Source of the DNA: Gordonia iterans
Lineage (GTDB): Bacteria > Actinomycetota > Actinomycetes > Mycobacteriales > Mycobacteriaceae
Direction of reading: 5' to 3'
Assembly (NCBI RefSeq): GCF_002993285.1
Contig: NZ_CP027433.1
Span: forward strand, 2,728,001-2,792,000
Length of the DNA: 64,000 nucleotides
Every line of letters starts with the position of its first letter. Within the stretch, counting starts at the first letter, position 1. Shown here one piece after another: positions 18,322 through 27,677 of the stretch. The notes under the pieces are model-generated. The model ran no database searches and was not told the origin of the DNA. It saw only the letters and a program-made list of their open reading frames with translations. A program made the position numbers and the translations under genes.

Positions 18322-18580
18322 CGTCCCACCGCGCGCCGATCACGACACGCTCGCCCCACCAGACGGCAAGCATCGCGATTGCGCTGACCCACATCGCCAC
18401 GACGCCGGACCCGCCGGCGACCAGCACGACGGCCACGGCGAGGACGGCTGCGACGACAGCGTGCAGCTTGTAGAGGGGCCATGCGACACCGAAGACGTCA
18501 GCCGTCGGCGCGGCGGCGGTGTTCCGTCGATCACGCGCCCGCATTGCGGGTCGGCGGTAAGCGTTGTTCAGTGTCGTCAC
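18290..18580 (-). CDS. Small two-helix membrane protein upstream of ilvA
   Basis: 96 aa, not assigned to a named family. After a basic N-terminus there are two hydrophobic segments (about residues 38-56, HAVVAAVLAVAVVLVAGG, and 58-78, VVAMWVSAIAMLAVWW), then a short Asp/Arg/His tail. It overlaps the ilvA start by 32 bp and is probably co-transcribed with it. The GTG start has TACAGT as -10 six bases upstream, so the ilvA transcript may begin leaderless here. Function unknown. Confidence 0.7.
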   Translation of the reverse strand: MTTLNNAYRRPAMRARDRRNTAAAPTADVFGVAWPLYKLHAVVAAVLAVAVVLVAGGSGVVAMWVSAIAMLAVWWGERVVIGARWDDGGRDHHARD

Positions 18581-18586
18581 AACTCG

Positions 18587-18592
18587 ACTGTA
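18587..18592 (-). promoter_or_regulatory. -10 hexamer of the small membrane gene and ilvA (leaderless)
   Basis: TACAGT (TANNNT) on the minus strand is separated from the GTG at 18580 by exactly six bases, the same geometry as the other leaderless starts in the window. Confidence 0.55.
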
Positions 18593-18650
18593 GCATGCGC
18601 CGACAGGAAAACTTCGGGCTACCGAAACCTGGCACCCGGCGTGCCCGTGA

Positions 18651-19262
18651 TCAGGCCAGACGACGCGCGACCTCGACGACCTGCGCTCCGCCGGAGGTGA
18701 GGGACATCAGCCGATCACGCAGACTGCCTTCGTGTTCGGCGCCCACCTCCACGGTGTACGTGACGCACGCAGCGCCGTAAACGGCCCCGTGCACATCGCC
18801 GAGGGAATAGAGGAGGCGCTCGGCCCGTCCCGCATCGTGAACCGGGACGTCCAGACGCATCCGGGTGACCGGCCGCGCCTCGCGCAGCGAGGCCTTGTCG
18901 AGCACCGCCGTCGCGCTGCCGCCGTAGGCGCGCACCAGCCCGCCGGCACCGAGTTTCACGCCGCCGAACCAGCGCACCACCACAATCGCGGCGTCGACCA
19001 CCTCGCGCGATGTCAGCGCCGCCAGAATGGGCGGACCAGCCGTTCCGGCGGGCTCGCCGTCGTCGCTGCAGCGCGCGATCCGCTGCGGGCCGCTGCCGAT
19101 CACCGCACCCCAGCACGTGTGGTTCGCCGACGGATCGCGCTTGCGGTCCACCAGCGCACTCAGTTCGTCCTCGGAGGACACGGGTGCCACGGTCGCGACG
19201 AACCGCGACTTGCGGATCGTGGTCGACTCGACCACCTCGTCCGCACCGTCGAGCACCAGCAC
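18651..19262 (-). CDS. YigZ/IMPACT family protein
   Basis: 203-aa UPF0029-type protein. The family signature is plain: KKSR-like KSRF near residue 18, NHTCWGAVIG, SDDGEPAGTAGPPIL and RWFGGVKLGAGGLVRAYG. The C-terminal third is the ferredoxin-like YigZ domain. Eukaryotic IMPACT relatives modulate translation stress signalling; the bacterial role is unclear. The start is a GTG at 19262, with another in-frame GTG two codons later. It stands alone between ilvA's partner and a repeat block next to dnaE1. Confidence 0.9.
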   Translation of the reverse strand: MLVLDGADEVVESTTIRKSRFVATVAPVSSEDELSALVDRKRDPSANHTCWGAVIGSGPQRIARCSDDGEPAGTAGPPILAALTSREVVDAAIVVVRWFGGVKLGAGGLVRAYGGSATAVLDKASLREARPVTRMRLDVPVHDAGRAERLLYSLGDVHGAVYGAACVTYTVEVGAEHEGSLRDRLMSLTSGGAQVVEVARRLA

Positions 19263-19282
19263 TAGTCGCCCCGTCCAGTCAG

Positions 19283-19400
19283 CTCCGCCACCAGCTCAGG
19301 ACAGGCCCTTCGACTTCGCGTCGTCGCACGCTCCGCCACGAGCTCAGGACAGGCCCTTCGACTTCGCGTCGTCGCACGCTCCGCCACGAGCTCAGGACAA
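19283..19400. repeat. 48-bp tandem repeat block, dispersed-repeat family B
   Basis: Two full 48-bp units (19283-19330 and 19331-19378) and a partial third unit (to about 19398), each containing CTCCGCCACGAGCTCAGGAC and then CCCTTCGACTTCGCG. The partial unit supplies the TGA stop of dnaE1 at 19392-19394. Related pieces occur inside the HNH pseudogene (37554-37577 and 37739-37791). Confidence 0.9.
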
Positions 19401-22400
19401 GCAGCTGGGGCCGAGGAGGGCTTTGAGGTCGCCCATCAGGGCCGAGGACGGTGTGACCCGCAGGGCGTCGGTCAGCAGCAGTCGCGTCTGCTTCTGGTCG
19501 CTGACCAGCGTCACGTGGACGTCCGACGTCCCGGCGTGCCGCTGGAGCACCTGCTTGAGCGAGGCCACCTTCGACGGCGTGCACGCGCGAGCCTGCAATG
19601 TCAGATTGAGCGGCTTGGTGGTTCCGACGGCCGAGAGGTCGGGCACGGCGAGGTCGTTGGCGCTGATCATCATCGAGTCGTCGCGCTTGTTGACCCGCGC
19701 CTTGACCAACACGATGTTGTCCACCGTCAGGTCCATGCCGAACGCCACGTAGGCGCGCGGGAAGAAGTAGACCTCCACGCCGCCGACCATGTCCTCGACG
19801 GTCACCGCCGCCCACGGTTCGCCCTTCTTGTTCACCCGCCGGGTGACCGAGGAGATTATGCCGCCGATGGTGATCTGGGCGCCGTCCTTCACCTGATCTT
19901 CCAGGAGCTGGGTGATCGAGGTGTCGGTCTGCGCGGCCAGTGCGTGCTCCACCCCGGCCAGCGGATGCCCGGAGACGTAGAGGCCCAGCATGTCGCGCTC
20001 GAGGGCGAGCTTGTGCTTGGACTCCCACTCCTCGTCGGGCACCTTGACGGCGAAGACCTCGCTGATCGCCTCGTCCCCACCGCCCATGTCACCGAAGAGG
20101 TCGAACTGCCCGATCGCCTCGGCCTTCTTGGTGCCGAGCACCGAGTCGACGGCGTCGGCGTGCACCAGGAACAGGCCCTTGCGGGGATGGTCGAGCGAGT
20201 CGAACGCACCGGCCTTGATCAGGGATTCAGTGACCTTCTTGTTGCAGGCCGTCACGTCGATCTTGCCGAGATAGTCCGAGAAGCCGTTGAAGGCGCCCTT
20301 CTCCTCGCGGGAGGCGATGATCGACGACACCACACCGGAGCCGACGTTGCGGATCGCCGCGAGGCCGAATCGGATGTCGTCGCCGACCGCCGCGAAGTCC
20401 GCGCGCGATTCGTTGACGTCCGGCGGCAGCACCGTGATGCCCATCTTCCGGCAGTCGGCCAGGTAGATCGCCGACTTGTCCTTGTCGTCGCCGACCGAGG
20501 TGAGCAGACCGGCCATGTACTCGGCCGGATAGTTGGCCTTGAGGTAGGCGGTCCAGAACGAGACCAGCCCGTACCCGGCGGCGTGCGACTTGTTGAATGC
20601 GTAGCCGGCGAACGGCAGAACCGTGTCCCAGAGCGCGGTGATCGCCGCCTGCGAGAAGCCGTTCTTGGTCATGCCTTCGGCGAAGCCTCCGTAGGCCTCG
20701 TCGAGGATCTCCTTTTTCTTCTTGCCCATGGCTCGACGGAGCAGGTCTGCTTCGCCGAGCGAGTACCCGGCGACCTTCCGGGCGATGGCCATGATCTGCT
20801 CTTGATAGACGATCAGGCCGTAGGTCTCGGCGAGGATCTCCTTGAGAGGCTCCTCCAACTCGGGATGGATCGGCTTGATCTCCTCGAGCCCGTTCTTCCG
20901 GCGCGCATACGAGTGGTGCGCGCCGACGTCCATCGGGCCCGGTCGGTACAGGGCGAGCACGGCGACGATGTCTTCGAACCCCGTCGGCTGCATCATCTTG
21001 AGGAGTTCGCGCATGCCCGCGCCGTCGAGCTGGAACACGCCGAGGGTGTCGCCCCGGGCCAGCAGCTCGTAGGTCTTCGGATCCTCCAGCGGCAGCTTGT
21101 CCAGATTGAGGTCGATGCCGCGGTTGTTCTTGATGTTGTCCAGCGCGTCACCGATGACGGTCAGGTTGCGCAGACCGAGGAAGTCCATCTTCAGCAGGCC
21201 GATGGCCTCGCACGACGGGTAGTCCCACCCGGTGATGATCGCGCCGTCCTGCGCGCGCTTCCAGACCGGGATCGCATCGGTCAGCGGCTCGCACGACATG
21301 ATCACCGCGCACGCGTGCACGCCCGCGTTCCGGATCAGGCCTTCCAGTCCCAGCGCGGTGTCGTAGATCTTCTTGACGTCCGGGTCGGTCTCGATCAGAG
21401 TGCGGACCTCGGCGGCCTCGGCATAGCGCTCGTTGGACGGATCAGTGATGCCCGCCACCGTGATGTCCTTGGCCGCCACGGGCGGCGGCAGCGCCTTGGC
21501 GATCCGATCGGCGATGGCGAAACCGGGCTGTCCGAACTGAACCCGCGCCGAGTCCTTGAGCGCCGCCTTGGTCTTGATGGTGCCGAAGGTGATGACCTGG
21601 GCGACCTTGTCGTTGCCCCACTTCTCGCTGGCGTAGCGGACCATCTCGCCGCGTCGGCGGTCGTCGAAGTCGATGTCGATATCGGGCATCGACACGCGTT
21701 CGGGGTTCAGGAACCGCTCGAACAGCAGGCCGTGCGGGATCGGGTCGATGTTGGTGATGCCCAACGCCCACGCGACCAGCGAACCGGCTGCCGAACCACG
21801 GCCGGGGCCGACGCGGATGCCGACCTCGAGGGCGTGCGCGATCAGGTCTCCGACCACCAGGAAGTAGGCCGGGAAACCCATCTGGTTGATCACCTGGAGC
21901 TCGTAGTCGGCGCGGCTCCGATATTCGTCGGGCACCGCGTCGCCTTCGAAGCGCCTCTTGAGGCCCTCGATCACCTCATGTTCGAGCCAGGTCTCCTGCG
22001 TGTATCCGTCGGGCACCGGGAAGACCGGCATCCGGTCCCGGTGGGTGAACACGTCCTGGTACGACTCGACGCGCTCGCCGATCTCCACGGTCGCATCGCA
22101 CGCGCCGGGCACCACGTCGTCCCACAGCTGCCGCATCTCAGCGGCGGACTTGAGGTAATAGCCGTCGCCGTCGAACTTGAAGCGCGTCGGATCCGACAGC
22201 GTCTTGCCGGTCTGCACGCACAACAGCGCCTCGTGCGCCGCGGCGTGATCACGCGTCACGTAGTGGCAGTCGTTGGTGGCCAGCGGCGTGATGCCGAGCT
22301 TGCGGCCGATGTCGAGCAGACCGTCGCGCACCCGCGATTCGATCTCCAGGCCGTGCTCCATCACCTCCAGGTAGAAGTTGTCCTTCCCGAAGATGTCCTG

Positions 22401-22931
22401 CCACTTCGCCGCCGCTTCGAGCGCTTCGGCGTCGTGCCCGAGGCGCAGGCGGGTCTGCACCTCTCCCGAGGGACAGCCGGTGGTCGCGATGATGCCCTCG
22501 GCGTGCTGGGCGATGATCTCGGCGTCCATGCGCGACCACTTGCCCAATTGGCCTTCGATCGAGGCGAGCGACGACAAGCGGAACAGATTGCGCAGTCCGG
22601 TCGCGTTCTCGGCGACCATCGTCATGTGGGTGTAGGCACCCGAGCCGGAGACGTCGTCGCCCTTCTGCTCGCGGGTACCCCACAGCACACGCTTGGTGTT
22701 GAACCGCGACTCCGGCGCGATGTAGGCCTCGATGCCGATGATCGGCTTGATGTCGTGCTTGATCGCGGTGTTGTAGAACTCGCTGGCGCCGAACATGTTG
22801 CCGTGGTCGGTCATCCCGATCGCGGTCATTCCCAGCCGCTGCGCCTCGGCGAACAGCGGTGACACCTTCGCCGCACCGTCGAGCATCGAGTACTCGGTGT
22901 GGTTGTGCAGGTGAACGAACGAACCGGTCAC
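19392..22931 (-). CDS. dnaE1: DNA polymerase III alpha subunit DnaE1
   Basis: Replicative C-family polymerase, 1179 aa, close to mycobacterial DnaE1. The N-terminal PHP domain is intact ([31 protein letters not shown]), consistent with proofreading by the polymerase itself. The palm holds [18 protein letters not shown] and PDIDIDF with catalytic aspartates, then DFLGLRNLT and the fingers [13 protein letters not shown]. Helix-hairpin-helix and OB-fold domains follow ([21 protein letters not shown], about residue 1000 on). The start is a GTG at 22931. The C-terminus LLGPSCLS ends exactly in a dispersed repeat that provides the stop codon. Confidence 0.97.
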   Translation of the reverse strand: MTGSFVHLHNHTEYSMLDGAAKVSPLFAEAQRLGMTAIGMTDHGNMFGASEFYNTAIKHDIKPIIGIEAYIAPESRFNTKRVLWGTREQKGDDVSGSGAYTHMTMVAENATGLRNLFRLSSLASIEGQLGKWSRMDAEIIAQHAEGIIATTGCPSGEVQTRLRLGHDAEALEAAAKWQDIFGKDNFYLEVMEHGLEIESRVRDGLLDIGRKLGITPLATNDCHYVTRDHAAAHEALLCVQTGKTLSDPTRFKFDGDGYYLKSAAEMRQLWDDVVPGACDATVEIGERVESYQDVFTHRDRMPVFPVPDGYTQETWLEHEVIEGLKRRFEGDAVPDEYRSRADYELQVINQMGFPAYFLVVGDLIAHALEVGIRVGPGRGSAAGSLVAWALGITNIDPIPHGLLFERFLNPERVSMPDIDIDFDDRRRGEMVRYASEKWGNDKVAQVITFGTIKTKAALKDSARVQFGQPGFAIADRIAKALPPPVAAKDITVAGITDPSNERYAEAAEVRTLIETDPDVKKIYDTALGLEGLIRNAGVHACAVIMSCEPLTDAIPVWKRAQDGAIITGWDYPSCEAIGLLKMDFLGLRNLTVIGDALDNIKNNRGIDLNLDKLPLEDPKTYELLARGDTLGVFQLDGAGMRELLKMMQPTGFEDIVAVLALYRPGPMDVGAHHSYARRKNGLEEIKPIHPELEEPLKEILAETYGLIVYQEQIMAIARKVAGYSLGEADLLRRAMGKKKKEILDEAYGGFAEGMTKNGFSQAAITALWDTVLPFAGYAFNKSHAAGYGLVSFWTAYLKANYPAEYMAGLLTSVGDDKDKSAIYLADCRKMGITVLPPDVNESRADFAAVGDDIRFGLAAIRNVGSGVVSSIIASREEKGAFNGFSDYLGKIDVTACNKKVTESLIKAGAFDSLDHPRKGLFLVHADAVDSVLGTKKAEAIGQFDLFGDMGGGDEAISEVFAVKVPDEEWESKHKLALERDMLGLYVSGHPLAGVEHALAAQTDTSITQLLEDQVKDGAQITIGGIISSVTRRVNKKGEPWAAVTVEDMVGGVEVYFFPRAYVAFGMDLTVDNIVLVKARVNKRDDSMMISANDLAVPDLSAVGTTKPLNLTLQARACTPSKVASLKQVLQRHAGTSDVHVTLVSDQKQTRLLLTDALRVTPSSALMGDLKALLGPSCLS

Positions 22932-23040
22932 TCAGCGCTCCTGTCGGGTTGTGGGACGGCCCCGCGAACGAGGGAACCACCCCACTCTAGGCCGCCCCTC
23001 CGACAGGATCTCTCAGGCTCGCCCGGGTGTGACTGGTGTG

Positions 23041-23080
23041 GTCTCGACTCCGCTCGACCAACGAAGGGAATCCGCTCGAG
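23041..23080. repeat. Dispersed repeat family A, single copy
   Basis: A 40-bp segment in the 157-bp gap between dnaE1 and the rluD-type gene holds two TCCGCTCGA cores 22 bp apart, joined by CCAACGAAGGGAA. It matches the unit amplified in bioD at 696-800. It lies just beyond the 3' end of the pseudouridine synthase gene. Confidence 0.8.
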
Positions 23081-23088
23081 GGCCGCCT

Positions 23089-24015
23089 TCAGGACTCGCG
23101 GAGGACGTCCAGTGCGTGTTGGAGATCTGCCGGGTAGGGCGCGGTGAACTCGACCCGGCGGCCGTCGGCGGGATGCGCGAACGAGAGCGATCGGGCGTGC
23201 AGCCACTGCCGGTCCAGACCCAGCCGGGCCGCGAGCTTCGGATCGGCGCCGTAGGTCGGGTCCCCGACACACGGATGGTGCAGCGCCGAGAAGTGCACGC
23301 GGATCTGGTGGGTGCGTCCGGTCTCCAGGTCGATGTCGAGCAGGCTCGCCGCCGCGAACATCTCGATCGTCTCGTAGTGGGTCACCGACTCCTTGCCCCT
23401 GGAGGTGACCGCGAACCGCCAGTCCGAACCCGGGTGGCGGCCGATCGGCGCGTCGACGGTGCCCACCGGCGGATCCAGGTGGCCCTGCACCACCGCGTGA
23501 TAGACCTTGTCGACGTTGCGCTCCTTGAAGGCCCGCTTGAGCATCGTGTACGCGTGCTCGGAGGCGGCCAGCACCATGACGCCCGAGGTCCCGACGTCCA
23601 GTCGCGAGACGATTCCTTGGCGTTCGGCGGCGCCCGACGTGGAGATCCGGAAACCCGCGGCGGCCAGCGCGCCCACCACGGTCGGGCCGGTCCAGCCCTG
23701 CGACGGATGTGCAGCCACCCCCGGAGGCTTGTCGACGACGATGATGTCCGAGTCGTGATAGAGCACCTGGAGGTCCTCCACCGGCGTCGGCTCCACCCGC
23801 AGCGGCTGCTCGGGTTCGGGCAGGGTGACGTCCAGCCAGGTCCCGGCCCGCAGCTTGTGCGACTTGCCCACCGCCGCGCCGTCCACCGTCACGTCTCCGT
23901 CGTCGGCCAGGCTCGCGGCGACGGTCCGGGACAGACCCAGCAGTCGCGCGAGACCGGCGTCGACCCGCATGCCGTCGAGCCCGTCGGGTACCGGCATCGC
24001 CCGCGACTCACGCAT
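23089..24015 (-). CDS. rluD: RluD-family 23S rRNA pseudouridine synthase
   Basis: 308 aa. An N-terminal S4 RNA-binding domain (about residues 15-65: [20 protein letters not shown]) precedes the RluA/RluD catalytic domain, with [13 protein letters not shown], the catalytic aspartate in [12 protein letters not shown], and [12 protein letters not shown]. RluD modifies helix 69 of 23S rRNA; the exact target here is inferred. It overlaps lspA by eight bases, a pairing conserved in many bacteria. Confidence 0.92.
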   Translation of the reverse strand: MRESRAMPVPDGLDGMRVDAGLARLLGLSRTVAASLADDGDVTVDGAAVGKSHKLRAGTWLDVTLPEPEQPLRVEPTPVEDLQVLYHDSDIIVVDKPPGVAAHPSQGWTGPTVVGALAAAGFRISTSGAAERQGIVSRLDVGTSGVMVLAASEHAYTMLKRAFKERNVDKVYHAVVQGHLDPPVGTVDAPIGRHPGSDWRFAVTSRGKESVTHYETIEMFAAASLLDIDLETGRTHQIRVHFSALHHPCVGDPTYGADPKLAARLGLDRQWLHARSLSFAHPADGRRVEFTAPYPADLQHALDVLRES

Positions 24016-24727
24016 CCCGGCGCTCCTGTGCGTCGGCGGCCCCGGCGCCGCCGTCGGGCCCGGAGCCTTCGTCGCCGGCCCGGGAACGGTCGGCGTCGGC
24101 GTCGTCGGTCACTGCGTCGTCGGTCACTGCGTCGTCGGTCGCTGCATCGTCGTCGGCGGCCGCCTCGTCGTGCCGAGCGGCCCAGCCTGATCGCGAACCG
24201 TCGTAGTCGAAGCCGAGGAGGGTCAGGACCACCAGCAGGACCGCGCCGCACACGACGGCCGAGTCGGCCACGTTGAACACCGGCCACCAGCCCACCGAGA
24301 CGAAGTCGACCACGTGCCCGCGCATCGGGCCGGGCTCCCGGAAGAACCGGTCGGTGAGGTTCCCCAGCGCACCGCCGAGCACCAGGCCCAGACCGATCGC
24401 CCAGGCCGTCGAGCCCAGCCGGCCGCTGAACTTGACGATTGCGACGACCACCGCCAGCGCGATGATCGTCAGGACCCACGTGTAACCGGTCGCCATCGAG
24501 AACGCCGCGCCGCTGTTGCGGATCAGGCGCAGCGTCACGACGTCGCCGATGATCTCGGTGGGAGCCGCCGGGTCCAGGTAGCGGACGGCGAGCGTCTTGG
24601 TGAGCAGGTCGGCCAGATAGATCACCACGGCGATCAGCGCGAGCGTGATCAGCAGGCCGCGCGACCGCGACCGCGGTGCGGGATCGGTGTCCGAGCCGGA
24701 AGCACCGTGCGGTGCGGCGTCGTTCAT
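24008..24727 (-). CDS. lspA: Lipoprotein signal peptidase LspA with acidic tail
   Basis: Aspartyl membrane protease that removes signal peptides from prolipoproteins. From the ATG at 24727 it has 239 aa, four membrane helices and both catalytic aspartates, in GNLTDRFF and FNVADSAV. The last about 55 residues form an Asp/Ala-rich cytoplasmic tail ([12 protein letters not shown]) encoded by 15-bp repeats near 24106-24150, which typical LspA lacks. The open frame extends 27 codons upstream, but the region contains a palindrome (24734-24747, GATTGTCCACAATC) and promoter-like bases, so I prefer the internal ATG. Lipoprotein genes lie next door. Confidence 0.93.
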   Translation of the reverse strand: MNDAAPHGASGSDTDPAPRSRSRGLLITLALIAVVIYLADLLTKTLAVRYLDPAAPTEIIGDVVTLRLIRNSGAAFSMATGYTWVLTIIALAVVVAIVKFSGRLGSTAWAIGLGLVLGGALGNLTDRFFREPGPMRGHVVDFVSVGWWPVFNVADSAVVCGAVLLVVLTLLGFDYDGSRSGWAARHDEAAADDDAATDDAVTDDAVTDDADADRSRAGDEGSGPDGGAGAADAQERRDA

Positions 24728-24808
24728 ACCGTCGATTGTCCACAATCGGGCGGTTCGGCGGCCACCCGCCCCGGTCCGGGCCGCCTCGGCGCCCTGCGAA
24801 GCCTCCAC

Positions 24809-24814
24809 TAGGGT
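24809..24814 (+). promoter_or_regulatory. -10 hexamer of the lipoprotein gene (leaderless)
   Basis: TAGGGT ends six bases before the GTG at 24821. There is no Shine-Dalgarno sequence between. Confidence 0.6.
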
Positions 24815-24820
24815 GGACGC

Positions 24821-25774
24821 GTGTCCGCTCCCCGATTCCCTCGCGCCGCGACCGGACTGGTATCACTCTCGGCGGCGGTCGCGCTGACGCTGACCGCGTG
24901 TTCCTCCGACGACGGGGTGGCGACCGATCCCGATCGCGGCTGCGACGAGGCCTCCAGCCGGGATGCCGACGGCGTCCGGCCGATCGAACTGCCGCCCGCG
25001 CACCTGACGGTCACCGAGCCGGGCACCGGCGAGCTGCGGGTCCCGGCCTCGGCGCCGCGCACCGATGCGCCGCAGCGGGTGACCGTGACCACCGAGTCCC
25101 GCGAGACCAGTGTGGTGTCGGGGCAGGAGCCGTCGTCCACAGTCGAGTCGGTCACGCTCCCGCTCACCGCCCGCGCCGGTTGCACCGATCCGAAGAACCT
25201 GGAGTTCACGCTCGGCACCCCCACCTCACCCGACGGAGCCCTGGAACCCGCGCTGGCGGCGTTCGACGGCGCCGACGGCGGCGTGACGTACGCCGACGGC
25301 CTGGCGCCGACCGAACTGCGCATCCTGCCTCCCGCCGACGCCGAGGACCCGGCGACCCGGGCCGTCGAGCAGTCCCTCGTGACGGCGTTCACACTGGCCG
25401 TGCCGGTGCCCACCACCGCGATCGGGCCGGGCGCGAAGTGGCGGGTCACCCGGACTGTCTCGTCGGCAACGACCCTCACTCAGACGATGGACGTGACCGT
25501 CACCGCGTGGGAGGGTGACCGCCTGACGGTGTCCGTGAGCGTGGACGAGACACCCGTCGACCCGATCTTCCGCATCCCCGGCAGCAACGCGACGCTGGAT
25601 CTGACCCGCTACCGCAATGCCGGCACGGGCAGCGTGACGATCGACTTGACGACCCTGCTGCCGGCATCGGCGTCGCTGAAGCTCCAGGGAGCACGGGAAC
25701 TGGTCGGCACGGACCCGAACCGCCCGATCCTGCAGCACACCACCCTCGACCTCGCCTGGACGCCGACCGACTGA
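24821..25774 (+). CDS. Secreted lipoprotein of unknown function
   Basis: 317 aa with a clear lipoprotein signal: a basic N-terminus, a hydrophobic stretch [15 protein letters not shown] with lipobox LTAC, then SSDD. The mature part is beta-rich, with many Thr/Val alternations and DxT motifs, and has a single Cys pair candidate (Cys near residues 41 and 121). I do not recognise a named domain. It is divergent from lspA, which would process it. A leaderless GTG start with a -10 box is visible upstream. Confidence 0.8.
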   Translation: MSAPRFPRAATGLVSLSAAVALTLTACSSDDGVATDPDRGCDEASSRDADGVRPIELPPAHLTVTEPGTGELRVPASAPRTDAPQRVTVTTESRETSVVSGQEPSSTVESVTLPLTARAGCTDPKNLEFTLGTPTSPDGALEPALAAFDGADGGVTYADGLAPTELRILPPADAEDPATRAVEQSLVTAFTLAVPVPTTAIGPGAKWRVTRTVSSATTLTQTMDVTVTAWEGDRLTVSVSVDETPVDPIFRIPGSNATLDLTRYRNAGTGSVTIDLTTLLPASASLKLQGARELVGTDPNRPILQHTTLDLAWTPTD

Positions 25775-25867
25775 GCCCGCCCGACCCGGGTCCGCCGGAC
25801 CGGCACGCCTGACCGAGGCGGCCGGCAGAGCACCGGCACGCGTCCACGGCACCGGACGACGAAACGA

Positions 25868-25899
25868 CGCGCCGCCCGTGCGGATGCACAGGCGGCGCG
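25868..25899. terminator. Strong GC hairpin between convergent lipoprotein genes
   Basis: CGCGCCGCC and GGCGGCGCG pair perfectly over a 14-nt loop in the gap between the genes ending at 25774 (plus) and 25945 (minus). Probably a bidirectional terminator. The rest of the 170-bp gap shows nothing else. Confidence 0.65.
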
Positions 25900-25944
25900 C
25901 CGTTCGGTCTGCTCAGACCGGTGCTCTGTCTCGGGGCCGGAGAA

Positions 25945-26550
25945 TCAGTTCGACGGGGTCGTGGTCCGGGAGGCCGAGCGCTTGGCGGTGGTCGACTTCT
26001 TGGCCGACGACGAGGAGGCCTCGTCCTCGCACAGCGGGGTCTTCACCTTCTGCGCCGACAGCAGCGGGCACACGGTCTGCTTCGAGAGCTTCCAGCGACC
26101 CTGGTCGTAGACGATCGACGCATCGATCTTGGTCGGAGGGTTGTCCGGGATCCGGATCTCGAACTTCACGCTGGCCCGGTTCGGACCGTTGCTGATCACC
26201 GGCTTCATGATCGTGTAGGTGACGTCGGGGTTGTCCTCGGCCACCTCGACCAGCTGATCGAAGAGCTTCGGGTCCACCTCGGAACCCTCGACCAGTTCGG
26301 TCTTGTCCTTCGACGGAATCTTCGGATCCAGCGCCATCTGCAGCATCTCGTTCAGCGCCTCGATGCTGGGCCGCTTCGTGCCGTTGGACAGCTCGGCCTC
26401 CAGGCCCTGCTCCTGCGCCACGGCCGAGTCGCTCTCCGTGGCCGATGCCGCCTGCGGAACGGGCGGCAGATTGTCGTCGCTGCCGCACGCCACCGGCACG
26501 AGGGCCAGGGCGGCGATGGCGCCTGCCATCACAAACTTCCGGTACTTCAC
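25945..26550 (-). CDS. MTB12-family lipoprotein
   Basis: 201 aa from a GTG at 26550 with GGAGG nine bases upstream. Signal peptide FVMAGAIAALALVPVAC ends in a VAC lipobox. After a Gln/Glu-rich linker, residues about 60-165 match the low-molecular-weight antigen MTB12 (CFP-2) C-terminal fold: PSIEALNEMLQMALDPKIPSKDKTELVEG and a later VYDQGRWKLSKQTVCPLL. A Ser/Lys/Thr-rich tail follows. The family is secreted or surface-bound in mycobacteria, with no known enzymatic role. An upstream in-frame ATG (26625) is less likely because no ribosome site precedes it. Confidence 0.8.
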   Translation of the reverse strand: MKYRKFVMAGAIAALALVPVACGSDDNLPPVPQAASATESDSAVAQEQGLEAELSNGTKRPSIEALNEMLQMALDPKIPSKDKTELVEGSEVDPKLFDQLVEVAEDNPDVTYTIMKPVISNGPNRASVKFEIRIPDNPPTKIDASIVYDQGRWKLSKQTVCPLLSAQKVKTPLCEDEASSSSAKKSTTAKRSASRTTTPSN

Positions 26551-26719
26551 CGAATCAAACCTCCATGCGATCACGCCCGGTCTCTCGCTGACATGCCCCG
26601 AGCTCGGAACCACTATGCCAAACAATCCTGAGTTCTCTCACAGACTCCCGCTCGCACCACTGCCCCCAATCGTCACGGCCCGGCGAGGTGACCTGCGCAC
26701 ACGCGCCGCTCTTTAGTGC

Positions 26720-26725
26720 GAGAAT
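26720..26725 (+). promoter_or_regulatory. -10 hexamer of ansA (leaderless)
   Basis: GAGAAT fits NANNNT and is six bases before the ATG of ansA. No ribosome site is present. Confidence 0.5.
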
Positions 26726-26731
26726 CGGTGC

Positions 26732-27670
26732 ATGAGCCCACAGCAGGTTGTGATGATCACCACCGGCGGCACCGCCGCCTCGCGCACCACCGACGACGGC
26801 GCCGTCCCGGTCCTGCACGCCGCCGACCTGCTCCCCGACTCCGTCGACGACGTCCTGGTTCGTCCGGTGGACCTGATGAGCGTGGACTCCTCGGCGATGA
26901 CCGTTCGCGAGCAGTTCGCGGTGATCCGCGCGATCGCCGACGCACTGGACGATCCAGAGGTGGCGGGCGTGGTGGTGACTCACGGCACCGACACGCTGGA
27001 GGAGACCGCCTTCCTGGCCGACGTCTTCGCCGCAGACCCTCGGCCGGTGGTCTTCACCGGCGCCCAGTATCCGGTCGACCATCCGCGGTCCGACGGTCCC
27101 GCCAACATCGCCGCCGCCGTCGCCCTGGCCGGCGACCCCGATGCGCGCGGCAGGGGCGTGCTCGTCGCGCTGGGCGGGCGTGTGCTCGGCGCCCGCGGGC
27201 TGTTCAAGGTGTCGACCACCTCGATCGAGGCCTTCGACACGGTGCATCCGGACCTGCCGCGCCCGTTGATCCCGGTGTCGATCCCGTCCGGAATGCCCGC
27301 CCGGGTGGATCTCCTGGCCCTGTACCCGGGCGTCTCTCCCGGGCTCATCGCCGCGGCGGTGGCCCAGCGCGCCGCGGGAATCGTGCTCTCGGCGACCGGC
27401 TCGGGCAACACCCACCCGGACATCACTGCGGAAGTGGCCCTCGCGCAGCAGCGGAACGTCCCCGTCGTCGTCACCTCCCGGGTTCCGTACGGCGCCGTGG
27501 AGGCGACCTACGGCGGTGGCGGCGGCGGAGTCGACTTGGCCCGCGCGGGCGCGGTCATCTCGCCGTGGCTGCGCGGTCCGCAGGCCCGCATGGCCATGAT
27601 CGCGCTCCTCACGACCGGAGCCTCCCGCTCGGAGATCGCGGACTTCTTCGCCGCATCCGGCCCGACCTGA
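26732..27670 (+). CDS. ansA: L-asparaginase AnsA
   Basis: Hydrolyses asparagine to aspartate and ammonia. 312 aa, with both catalytic-threonine motifs of bacterial asparaginases: ITTGGTAAS (residues about 9-17) and VVVTHGTDTLEETAF (about 85-99), plus FTGAQYPVDHPRSDGPANI. No signal peptide, so probably cytoplasmic. It converges with dinB, with only 7 bp between stop codons. The neighbourhood ansA-dinB-lspA is shared with M. tuberculosis. Confidence 0.93.
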   Translation: MSPQQVVMITTGGTAASRTTDDGAVPVLHAADLLPDSVDDVLVRPVDLMSVDSSAMTVREQFAVIRAIADALDDPEVAGVVVTHGTDTLEETAFLADVFAADPRPVVFTGAQYPVDHPRSDGPANIAAAVALAGDPDARGRGVLVALGGRVLGARGLFKVSTTSIEAFDTVHPDLPRPLIPVSIPSGMPARVDLLALYPGVSPGLIAAAVAQRAAGIVLSATGSGNTHPDITAEVALAQQRNVPVVVTSRVPYGAVEATYGGGGGGVDLARAGAVISPWLRGPQARMAMIALLTTGASRSEIADFFAASGPT

Positions 27671-27677
27671 GGGACGA

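Noticed and set aside
19283..19400. The 48-bp tandem block as a CRISPR array
   Set aside because: There are only two full units, no unique spacers between them and no cas genes; single pieces occur elsewhere in the window.
19515..22862. A long plus-strand open frame (about 1115 codons) opposite dnaE1
   Set aside because: It is a high-GC antisense shadow of dnaE1, with no recognisable domain and skewed Arg/Val/Gly composition. Similar shadows oppose ileS, the mce genes and bioA.
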